This document shows, piece by piece, positions 11,584 to 21,371 of a stretch of DNA of 64,000 nucleotides; the first letter of the stretch is position 1, and the number at the start of each line of letters is the position of its first letter. The stretch spans positions 174,816,348 through 174,880,347 of the forward strand of contig CM024753.1 in assembly GCA_014218235.1 (NCBI GenBank), given 5' to 3'. The stretch is from Colocasia esculenta. Its lineage: Eukaryota > Streptophyta > Magnoliopsida > Alismatales > Araceae. The translations under genes and the position numbers were made by a program. The notes under the pieces were generated by a model. That model was not told the DNA's origin, made no database searches, and saw only the letters and a program-made list of their open reading frames with translations.

Positions 11584-13299
11584 TGAAGGATCGAGGAAAT
11601 GTGTGGATAAGATCTAGAAGGGGGGGGATGAATAGATCTATGCCACTCTATGCGGAAGCTTAAGCAATTTAAAATTACTTTGAGAATCAGAGGCAATTTT
11701 AACAGTGAAAAACACAGATCTGATGAGATGTTAATTGAGTTGATAAAATAGATGTGAAACCAGTTGATTAATTGAATCTTAGACTATCCTATGCAAGCAT
11801 CTAACGGATAATGGAATCAAACCACACATAGACAAGTGCACAGAGATTTTTAGGTGGTTCGGAAATCACCCATGTGATTCCTACATCCACCCCTCACACC
11901 CAGTGAGGATTCACTAAACAACTTGGGTAACACACCCACTGGAGCCAGACAACTCCAACACCTGAGTTTACAACTCACACACCTCTAGAGCAAGACTACT
12001 CTAGATCCCTGAGCAAGACTGCTCAACAACCACTTGAGTTCGACAACTCAAACTGAGCGCAACAGCTCACAAATGACTTGCTAGACACCAACACAAGACA
12101 TAGATTTTCTAGCAGCAGATCATGTCGAACATGAGAACATTCATGAGAATTATGCAGAAGCACTTGCACAATCTCAAGATGTCTCAGAAGAACAAAAATA
12201 CATTTAGAATTGTATGAAAAGACTTTGTTCTTCAGTGTACTCCCTTGTAGAAGCTCAGATTGGGAAGAGGCTTGAAATCTTGAAGTCCCAAGCGATGCTC
12301 TGTACTTTTGAACTTGGGGATCTTCCTTGAAATCTTCTCTAACGAATGCTCCTACTTGATCTGCTTCCTTGAGGCGCTTCAATTGCTTCTTCAAGAATCA
12401 AATTCCAATTCTCACAATCAAATTGATGAGAATTGGTCTTCAGAAGACACCAAGAGAGCAGAGGAGGGAGATGAACTCTTCTCGCCGCCAAGGGGAACTT
12501 TTCTGGAGGCTTGGAGAGTTCGTTGGGGTCTCTCACACGATGGATGGCCAATTGGGGGCCTTTTATACCAAAAGATTCCAAAGATACCCTTTAGGTACAA
12601 GGGCACACGATCCTAGGTTGATACACCATCGCTCTAGGCTGACACGTGGCAAACATCCAATTTAAGTTGCAATCTTTCCGTAGTGTGTCGACCTGCCCTG
12701 GTGGTGGTGTCGACACACTGTCCCAAATTGAAAACAGGCTGTTCTGGGAACGAGGTCCAGTGTCGACCTGCTCTGATGCTGTGTCGACCTGCTGTTCCAA
12801 TTCTGCAAACAGGCTGTTCTGGGAACTAAGTCCAGTGTCGACCTGCTCTGGTCCTGCGTCGACCTGCTGTCCCAATTCTGCAAACAGGCTGTTCTGGGAA
12901 CTGAGTCCAGTGTTGACCTGCTCTGGTCCTGCGTCAACCTGGGTAGACTAATTCCTGGAATCTGCAACTCGTGTCGACACACTCTTTGACTTGTGTCGAC
13001 ACAGTCTCAGCATTTCTTCAGCTTTTTGCCTTTGAGACTTAGGTGATGTGTCGACACCATTGAAGGGTGTGTCGACACCATCATTGCAGAAGATATTTGT
13101 ACCTAAAAATTAAACACATATATCATTAGTAAGATGTTTTATTATGAGTACAAATGATAAGTGTGTTTTGAAACATGCTTTTTGAATATGTAATTCAGGT
13201 GAGATGTGTTTATCATGTTTCAATTAATTTGCATTCAAATCACATTTGTCATCATCAAAATAGGAGGGGAAATGATATGAAATTACACTCAACCCAACA
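11584..13299 (-). mobile_element. Solo LTR, copia-type family C, inserted in the H 5' LTR
   Basis: On the plus strand it runs TGAAGGATCG...CCCAACA; read on minus it is TGTTGGG...CCTTCA. The uninterrupted site survives in the 3' LTR (gaatttttgtgcatgg at 30898), so the insertion is certain. Flanks are ATTTT/TTTTT (4 of 5). The block 'ctagaaggggggg(a/t)tgaatagatct' near one end is shared with 34728-36289, together with 'gcggaagcttaagcaatt', so these are one family. The reversed G-run block corresponds to the C-run near the 3' end of Sirevirus-like LTRs. TGTCGAC doublets fill 12685-13075. The ORFs over this array on both strands are repeat artefacts. Confidence 0.88.
12685..13080. repeat. TGTCGAC(A/C) doublet array in solo LTR C
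   Basis: Six or more pairs of TGTCGACA/TGTCGACC lie 21-22 bp apart (8-bp word plus 13-14 bp linker). The pairs are themselves separated by longer repeats containing 'caggctgttctgggaac'. Some copies are decayed by one base (TGTTGACC, CGTCGACC, CGTCAACC). Confidence 0.9.
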
Positions 13300-14957
13300 T
13301 TTTTATGCATGGTTTTAATTAATATAATTCATGTTGTGGTGGAATATGCATGTTATGACTGTGTTTAATTCTGAATAAATAGATTTACTGCATGAAAATA
13401 TTATAGAAAATTTCCATGATCTTAGGGTTACTGTTTGCAGGTTCTAGACCTGTTAGACCCAAATGTGTTGCTGTATACCATGTTAAAGTAATTATCATGT
13501 TAAATTGGCATAGAATCTGTTTAAATTGTTAAAAACAGATTTACAGTTGCGAAAAATCTGAAAAATTAGACATATTACATGTATAGAGTCTGTGATTAAA
13601 AAATTGATATTGTTTCGATATCATCATGTACTGTTTGTATTTAACAAGGTTAATTAGGCCATGTTAAGTATTTTTACTTTGGATGATGTAAATTTCAATG
13701 TGTAGCAGCATGATTAGGTTCTGTTATGATTAAATTGACACTGTGAACCAGTCATATTGAGTTCTGTAAACTGAAGCATGTCTATTTGTTTAAAGTGCAT
13801 GTGAATGAGTTAAATAGTGCATGTAAGTGAGTGAAACCATGTGATTAAGTGTTAATGTGTATCATGTGCCGAAATTGACACTACTATCATAGAAGGCCGT
13901 GGAGCCGTACTGTAGAAAAGTCCCTATGGGAAGGCTCATTGTGTATGTTATATCCTATGGGCATTAGGATGAAAGTGGACAAGTACCATTGGTTAGGGTG
14001 GAGAGGGCTTCTCCCAGTTCTGCACAGTTACCAAGATTCGTCACTGTATTGCCTAGGTGATGGGTATGTGTTATGTGAATGTGTCTCCTTCTTTATGGTG
14101 GTTCGGACTATGTGTCACGACAAATTAAGTGTAAAAGTGTGGAAAATATCAATATGTGCAATGTGAACATGTGATAGTGTTATGTGAATGTGATAGCATG
14201 TGAAAAATGTGAAACCATGTGAATGAGAGTTATTCATGTTACAACATCAAGCTAAATATGTGGATTTATGTTATAAAAGCATGAGAAAAATGTTAGTCAT
14301 CATGCTAGGATTGATTATTACTATGTGCATAATTCTATGATCAAGTTGTTTAGATTTATGAAATGTTATGAATTGAATGTGGTATCATGAATCAAGTTAG
14401 TTATCATGTGTAGAAAGCATGTATAGGTTGTCTATGTATATTTGTTAATTGTCATAAAGCATGTGCCATGTAATTCGTTTATTGTTTAAAAGACTAGCAT
14501 GTGTATGTGATATGTGTAAGGATATGCCTTTATGTTGCTTGTTGGGTCTTTCTTTTTGGAAGACTCATACTTGCTTTGACTTACAGGTGAGACAGGTGTC
14601 CCCGTTCTTGAGGAGGACATAGTGAGGAGCGACTCCGAGCGTGAGGAGTAGCTACTTGTGGAGATTCTACTTAGTTTACATTTACTTTTACTAGTATGTG
14701 GACATGGACATTGTTATTCATATGGACTTGTATAAATGTAGACAATTGTTATTTTCTTTATATTTGCTATATAGACTGTGGAATTATGTGAATGATGATG
14801 GAATAAGACTTCTCTTTTATTTCCGCTGTACTCTTTTGTTATTTATGTACATCTCGACCTATTATGTTGTGTTGGGTAAATGTCCCACTGTGATGGCGCC
14901 ATTTGTATTGATGTTGATTGGTATAATCGTACGGTATAAAGAGGGTCATTATAGAGA

Positions 14958-14970
14958 TTGGCATCAGAGC
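14958..14970 (+). other. Primer-binding site of H
   Basis: TTGGCATCAGAGC lies four bases after the 5' LTR. It equals the usual plant TGGTATCAGAGC site (complementary to the 3' end of initiator methionine tRNA) with one T-to-C change. Minus-strand synthesis would start here. Confidence 0.8.
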
Positions 14971-15066
14971 AACATGTTGAGATTGTACATGAATACGCCA
15001 TCATTTCACAATATTGCAAAGTCTTTATAGAATTTGTCCATATATGTGGAAAATGTCTAATAATGA

Positions 15067-17379
15067 TGTAACACCCCGGCCCCCTTGGGCCCTTGGCCCC
15101 GTCCTCTGGGTCGCGGCAGGGCGACTGTCGCGACGTGGTTCTGATTGTGAGCAATGTCTGGTTTTGCTTCATATTGCGACAGGGGGTATGTCGCCTTCTT
15201 GAATGCGACATACCCTATGTCGCCTTCTGGTTTGATGGATTGCGACAGGGGGTGTGTCGCCTTCTTGAAGGCGACATACCCTATGTCGCCTTCCCATCGC
15301 GTCACCCCAGACGCAGTCTGACAGACGTGACAGGCGTCCTTTGTGTCAGTATGGCTCTGGCGGTGTCGGGTGAACGCGACAAGATGGCTGTCGCCTTCAC
15401 TTTTTCGAATTCCGAGATTTGACCGTTGTCAGTGGCATTGCGACATACCCTATGTCGCCTTTGGTTCCCAATGCGACACAAGGTGTGTCGCCTTCTCAGG
15501 ATCGGGCTTAAAGCCCGGGCGCCGAGCTCTTCCCCTCTCTCGCGTCTTCCTTTCCCCCTCTTTCCCTCTCGCCCTCTCGGAGTTCCGGCGGTGTTGGGGG
15601 TGCCTCCCCCGTGTTGAGGCGGCCGTGCTGAGGAGGGTGTCGCTCCGTTCGTGCAGGGGTCGCGTTCGTGCCGTACGGTGAAGGAGGAGACGTTTCTACC
15701 TACGAGAAGGCACAAACGGGTTCGTTCTTCGCGTGGAGGTAGGGACTCTTGATCCTCTCGCCCTAAGCATGCTCCCCTTCCCCTGCAAAGCGTGTTTTCC
15801 TTGTGGTTTGGGGGTGGGAGTGTGAGTTTCCATGCTCGTGTGAGTGAGGTTTCCCTCCGAGCGTAGAATCCATGTTCTTGGGTGTTTGAGGGTGGTTTGA
15901 ATGCTTTACTAGCTTCCTAGCATGATAAGCATGCTCCCCTCCCTCGCCGTGTGTAGCGTTTCTCCCGTTTCGGGGAGGTTCCCGGAGAAGAATCTCCGGA
16001 ACCCCCGACTGGCCTGAATGCGACATACCCTGTGTCGCCTTCTGACTAGTAATGCGACGGGGCCTATGTCGCCTTCTTGAAGGTGACAGGCCCTATGTCG
16101 CATTCAGAATGCGACAGGGGCTATGTCGCATTCTGAATGCGACATACCCTATGTCGCCTTCTCAGTCCAGAGACAGGTTGTGCTTTCGCCGCTTCCGTTT
16201 TCACTTTACTGTACCCGTGGCACTTGTGCTAGTTCCCTAGTACGGTCTCACACTAGTCGTTCGCCCGGTGCGCGGCACTTGAGGGCTTGTCCCGTGCGAG
16301 AGGTTGTTACCGTTACCTGGGACCCCCGTCCTCGGGAGCTTGTTGAGGGAGTACTCCGGGCTACGAGTGTGCTCGAGTTGGCAGCCACCAGGCGGACTCT
16401 GGAGCTGAGGGGAAAATGGTGGTTAGGATAGTGGCGTGTGAGTCGCTTGCAGAGCTCTCGTGGTTGGTCTGGGACGCCGAGGATAGTTTGGAGTTCTACC
16501 CGGTGCAGGCCAGCCAGTCCTTCTTCTCATTGCCTCGCTCCTTACGGCCCGGAACCGTTTGGAGAGGTCAGGCGTGGGACCGTAGTTTGGCCAGACTACG
16601 GCGGTTACTGTTGTGGTACTTGTGTCCTACCTCGCTCTGACGAGACGCGAGGGCCAGGACCTAGGTCGAGGATAAGACGTCTATGGACGCACCTGACCGT
16701 CTGACTAGTGGTGTTGTTCCCGTAGCTAGTGTTCCTTGTCCAGGTGGAGTTCCCTCCGTCTGTGTTTACTAGCCGTGTGGTGGTCACGACGAGCAGTCGT
16801 ACAGAGTTTCCGACCGAGAGTACTTTCCGTACCGTGCTAGCTTTAGCTTCGTTTCCGCACTTCCGTTGTAGGTAGAAAGATATAAACTGTTGTCTTTCCC
16901 TTATTAATAGTTATATATGTTCCTCTGCCTGTTTAGAGCAAGTAGGAGATTGGTAGTCCCTACTGAGCTTCTGTTGTGAAGCTCATCCCTCCGTTTTCCA
17001 GGTGAGTCTTCTCAGCAGCGGCAGGGCGCGCGTCGGGCGGAGGAGACGGGGCGGTAGTCGAGGTCCCCGTAGCTAGCAGTGTTTCCCCTCTCAGTGTACG
17101 TCACCCTCGGGGTATGCCCCTAAGGGACTTGTCTCTCCCCTTTCCTTACTTGTACTAGTGTGCGTGCGTTGGGACTGTACTTAGAGCAGTACGCAGCGGT
17201 CTCGCTTTACTTTCCTGTTTCCGCTTGTACGCTTCTAGCTTAGCAGTTGACGTTTACTTCCGTTACATATCCTGTCAGACGCGTGTTATAGCCCTTCCGG
17301 GTCCCCCGGATCCGTGGGCGGCGATCGCGAAAATCGGGTCCTCGGCGTGGGCCGAGGGTCGGGTTCTCGGGTCGTTACA
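15067..17379 (+). mobile_element. Solo LTR 'G', gypsy-type, in the H leader
   Basis: Ends are TGTAACACCCC and GTCGTTACA, with a perfect TSD AATGA on both sides (15062-15066, 17380-17384). It is 2313 bp, GC-rich and without coding capacity. The end sequence ...GACCCGATTTT/ggatccgtgggcgg is shared in reverse with solo LTR F (54488-57431), so F and G are relatives. Eight or more GCGACA-N7-TGTCGC elements lie at 15175-15500 and 16018-16165. Confidence 0.9.
15175..16165. repeat. GCGACA-N7-TGTCGC inverted motifs in solo LTR G
   Basis: Examples are GCGACATACCCTATGTCGCC (15215-15234, again near 15271 and 15440) and GCGACAGGGGGTATGTCGCC (15176). The arms are inverted, the spacer is 7 bp in nearly all copies, and the spacer is often itself near-palindromic (TACCCTA, GGGGGTA). 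Two clusters lie either side of a 500-bp stretch without them. Confidence 0.88.
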
Positions 17380-19557
17380 AATGAATTAAAGATAGTTAAT
17401 AAAATAGTTAGGACTAAGTAACTTAGATTCTAACTAAGTTAATTATTTTCAGGCTATGGCGAGCCATGGTAGGCGTGGTGCTCAGGCTAGGGAGGATGAG
17501 CAGAGGCATGAGGAGAGGGGTGAGCAGCAGGCCCCTGCACCCCAGGGTCCTACGATACTCTTTCCACCACCACCTGTGGACTATGGCGTGTTCATGCAAG
17601 GCCTGGTCCAAGTGATGCAGACCCAGGCTGTCACGCCCCGACGCGGAATATCGGAGCACGAAGGCAGTTACACGAAAAGGGTATAGAGCGAGTACTAGAC
17701 ATCAAACCATTGCACAGTGAATAATACTAAAGCGAATTCATTTCATTAATACTTTTCAATGTCTAGTTACAACCACTAATATCAGAGCCATTCTATGGGG
17801 CCCAATTACATTACAATAATAGAAAATAACTAACTACAACTCTAAGATAACATAATGACTCGAGGGTACTCCTGGCTTCACTCTTGGTCATTCCCTTCCT
17901 CGTGAGTGTGTGTGTCATCCTCGGTCTCACCTGAGAACACAACATCAAATAACGTAGGGTGAGCGATAACGCCCAGTAGGACTTAAATCTCAGGCTCAAG
18001 CAGGCTTTAAATAATTAACGCATTTAATGGCAGAGTATCTAAGGATAGCAGGTACAAGAGAGTCAAAATATAGCAAGAGATAGCACAACAGGTAACATGA
18101 TAGCACAATAGCACGAGATCGAGTATAGTTTCCAAAAATAGCACAAGTATCGAGTATAGCACGAATAGTAGGATGGCCATAGCACAACTAGCACAAGTAT
18201 AATAATAGCATGACGAGTATAGCCTTGTTTGTCATTCTAGACATTGAGAGAGTATAGCACGTTTGTGTTTTGATTGTCATATAAATAGTCGAGATAGATA
18301 GCACTCGAGTGTAATGCCAAACACTCTGATCATTTAACTCCCATGGGCACTAGCACTTTCGGGCGCACATCCCAGGACCAGATCGGGCCCTTTATATATT
18401 GCCAGGCATTGGTTATATTGTATCTTTAGACAATCAGTCAATGGCCAATATAGAGTACCAAGAATAGTTAAGAGCACTAGATGAATAGATGAGATAGTAG
18501 AGAGAACGTGAATAGACGAGCGAGTAGAGTATAGATGAGAGCTAAGGGTACATCACGTAAAACAACGAGTAAACAGGCGATAGTAACAGTTGCACAACAC
18601 GCGCACGTCGTATTGGCAGTCAGGTGGAATTCACGATCTTCCCGCTGGCCATGTTATGCACAAGTCCAGAGGTCTGACTTGATTCAAAGTAAGAGCGAAC
18701 TTCTAATAGCCGTTTGGATCATATCGATCCCTAAAGGTGTAATGGGTGTTAGGGTACAACCGGCTCGACGACCATGTGGGAATCCATGATCAGAGGAGAC
18801 TTACGGAGGCCTTGTGCAAGGGTTCACTAGTCCGGCGAAAGGAATATCCGATGGAGAGTTCACCACAAGCCAAGTAAAGTGTGTATATAAAAACAGGTGC
18901 TCGACGTTCTAGAGGAATTCTAGAACAGTGGAGCGTCGATATCGGTATATAAACAACGCAAAAAATGAATACAAGTCCTTTAAAATAGGGCAATTAATAT
19001 ACTTTATTACAATAAATTACCAGATACATTAAGAGATATTTTATACAAGATTTCAGCCATATATGGATGGTTCATGTGTGTGCATGTGTAAGAGAGATCA
19101 TAGGTAGAAAAGAAGTCGTGAATATGTATTTTAAAGCATTCAATATAGCTCCATTTTAAAACAGGTGTTTTTACTGTGTGTATGACTGTTAAAAAGGTGT
19201 GAACGTGACGTAGGCCAGTAAGGGTCGCGACAGGGTTAGGGCAGATTGCGACGTAGCCTGAAAAGGGCCGCGACAGGGCTGCCAGGACAGAAGGCCAGAA
19301 TGCGACGTAAAGTACTATCGCGTTCAGAAAACGACAAGGAAAGCGTCGCGACGGGTTTGAGAACGTGACCTATCGGGCCGTCGCGTTCTCAGGTCCATGG
19401 ACCGAGTCTGACAGAGTTCTGTTTTGTCTTGGATTGCAGTCCAGAAATATCAGATTTTGATACAGGGTCGTTCAGAAAATCATAACTAATTGTATACACG
19501 AAGAAAAATCACGAAACCAGTGGCAAATGAAACTAGACATGCGAGAGTACTTCCAGG

Positions 19558-19622
19558 TAGGGGTGTTCATCGTTGGGCATCCAACTGGTTCAGTTCAGTT
19601 CCAGATTGTGGAACCGAAATAA

Positions 19623-19665
<43 letters not shown>

Positions 19666-20016
19666 TTTACTCAAAAATTATGTAGGCCAGTTGGTAAGCA
19701 AGGCCGTAGGTCATCCACCGCCTTCGGCAGTGGGAGGAGTTCGATTCCTCCCTTCCGCAACAGGTTTCTTTTATGAAAAAACATGTGCAAAAGTGAGATT
19801 TTTTGTCCAAAATCAGATTCGAACCCCAAACCCATGGATATAATAGCCCCCGTCTTAACCACCCAGCCAAGCATGCGGTTTTGTATTACATGGCATTAGA
19901 CTTCGGTTTAAACCGAACCGAACCGGTTCGGTTTGAACAGTATTTCGGTTCGGTTTCGGTTCACCCAAAAAATGGGGTGAACCGAACCGAACCGAACCGG
20001 ACCATGTACACCCCTA
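19558..20016. mobile_element. hAT-like MITE inside family A copy 2
   Basis: Terminal inverted repeats are TAGGGGTGTTCAT at the left and, read inward from the right, TAGGGGTGTACAT. The flanks CTTCCAGG (19550-19557) and CTTCCAGT (20017-20024) are an 8-bp duplication with one difference, the size typical of hAT transposons. It is 459 bp with no transposase, rich in GGTTCGGTT/AACCGAACC repeats near both ends, and has a (TA)n run at about 19628-19660. Copies 1 and 3 of family A lack it. Confidence 0.8.
19683..19870. ncRNA. Two tRNA-like (SINE-head-like) segments facing each other inside the MITE
   Basis: Plus strand: an A-box-like TAGGCCAGTTGGTAAGC (19683) and a B-box-like GAGTTCGATTCC (19737-19748). 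Minus strand: an A-box-like TGGCTGGGTGGTTAAGAC (about 19853-19870, complement) and a B-box-like GGGTTCGAATC (19816-19827, complement). The two point toward one another. They look like RNA polymerase III internal promoters as in plant SINEs. No intact cloverleaf was folded, so they are not called as tRNA genes; transcription is unproven. Confidence 0.45.
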
Positions 20017-21009
20017 CTTCCAGTAAATAGGAATTAGAGAGAGAGCATGGTTTGAGCATGAACAATAACGAGTAACACAGAACATGATACAGAGAGCAAG
20101 ATTGATTTAATTCGAGCAACATGCTCAACAAAAATTAGGACTTTCAGGGGCAAAAGATCCCTAACAACATGAAGTGTCTACAGTAAAAATTTCGTAGCAT
20201 GGGATCAAGTGTACCTGGAGATATTGATGACTCGGAGTTATCATGTTTGCAGAACTTCTAAAATCAAGAACAAAAGATTGGCTCGATGAAAAATTATGAA
20301 ACAAGAGGGCTTTTGTTCCTGGTGATTGGAACTACCTATACATGGATTTGATTTAGTTTTGCTTGTGAGAATGCCTACCTTTGACTCGATTTGTCTTCTA
20401 GGGTTTAAAATCTCCAAGAACGAGAAGAAGCTCCAAGAACTCTTCTCCCCACGAGATCCTCTCCTCCTTGGCCTCGTCTCCACGTCCAACAACCTTTGGC
20501 AACGAGCTAGGGTCGGCCAAGAGGGTTTAAGAGGTGTATTTATGCATGTATGGGTTCCTATTCCTACTTCTATTCTAATTGCTCTTTAATTACGAGATTT
20601 CCTAACTCCAACCTTCCTTTCTTGCTTCCAACCTCTATTTAGGTTAGGATGGGATCTAAATTCGTGCTAAATCATAAGGGGTAGGCTCAGGAATCCAATT
20701 CCACCTCTTATTGCCTCTTTTAATGCTAAAGAGTCCTTTTCTATTTAGGAGATATTAAGACTCCGAATTTAGGGTATTTCTTTTTATTTACTATTTGTAA
20801 TTCATATTTTGACCCAATAAGTTCTAGAGGATCCATTAAGCAAAACCCATTACTCTTTTCCATTTAATGGTTTTATTTAATGCTCTTTTCATTGAATATC
20901 CCTTTAGCCGAGTTTTTAATTTATTATTTAAAATTTTATTTTTCTCAAAAATTCATGTTGCTACACAGCGCAGACTCAGGCGTTACTGGAGGCTCAACTG
21001 CAGGCACAG

Positions 21010-21090
21010 GTTAGAGTTGTTAAATAGGAGTAGTCTATTTTGTTGAATGCATAATTATTTATGTACTGCTTATATGTTGCTTTATCTCAG
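21010..21090 (+). other. Intron-like segment 1 in the H gag
   Basis: Boundaries CAG|GTTAGAG ... TTTATCTCAG|GCT, 81 bp, AT-rich, with an in-frame TAG. Its removal leaves an in-frame CAG-GCT join within an alanine/glutamine-rich stretch. Canonical GT-AG ends and a pyrimidine-rich 3' side support splicing. The low-complexity flank makes it the weaker of the two. Confidence 0.55.
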
Positions 21091-21297
21091 GCTCAGGCTC
21101 CAGCTCCAGTTCCTTAGGAGCATGGCCATGGTGGTCCTTCCATCATGGAGAGGTTTAAGAGGATGACTCTGCCTTCTTTTAAGCGGGAGAGTCAACCCCT
21201 CTTAGCGGAGAGCTGGATGAGGGAGGTGGATAAAATATTCCGAGCCATCAGGTGTGCTGAGGAAGATAAAGTTAGCCTAGCTACCTACATGCTACAG

Positions 21298-21371
21298 GTA
21301 CTTAAAATATATATGTACTTGTGCAAGGTTAAGGTTTTATTTAGATGGTGCTTATGGGTTGTGTTTTGCAG
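21298..21371 (+). other. Intron-like segment 2 in the H gag
   Basis: Boundaries CTACAG|GTACTTAA ... GTTTTGCAG|GAGAGA, 74 bp (not a multiple of three), T-rich before the acceptor. Removing it joins 'ATYMLQ' to 'ERADVWWAS', the uninterrupted order expected of a chromovirus Gag core; retaining it shifts the frame. Position and sequence fit a spliceosomal intron well. Confidence 0.65.

Larger units (their letters stand above)
10456..14953 (+). repeat. 5' LTR of chromovirus H
   Basis: It begins TGTAAGGCCC and ends GGTCATTATA; the 3' LTR ends GGTCGTTACA, so two C-to-T type changes spoil this end. Without the 1716-bp insertion at 11584 and its 5-bp duplication it is about 2777 bp. TATAAAA is at 10934-10940 (28942-28948 in the partner LTR), followed by the transcript start region. 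Inverted TTGACGGCAA/TTGCCG motifs flank this promoter. It aligns throughout with 28477-32568. Confidence 0.88.
17629..20965 (+). mobile_element. Solo LTR family A, copy 2, inserted in the H gag
   Basis: It begins TGTCACGCCCCGA and ends TTGCTACA, 3337 bp. It splits the gag reading frame between 'VMQTQA' and 'AQTQALL'. Flanking pentamers CAGGC and CAGCG agree only in part, so the TSD has decayed or is masked by the repetitive CAG codons. Copies 1 (5614-7813) and 3 (41222-45941) share the internal order, including 'ccaggaccag', 'ttctagaggaattctagaac' and the GCGACA motif region (19200-19400). There is no coding capacity. A MITE sits at 19558-20016. Confidence 0.85.

Noticed and set aside
12591..12982. 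Overlapping ORFs of about 95-106 codons on both strands
   Set aside because: They span the TGTCGAC repeat array of a solo LTR; repeated words keep frames open on both strands, and no protein family is recognisable.
19683..19748. A functional tRNA gene
   Set aside because: A- and B-box-like words are present, but I see no acceptor stem pairing or proper anticodon arm; better described as SINE-like.
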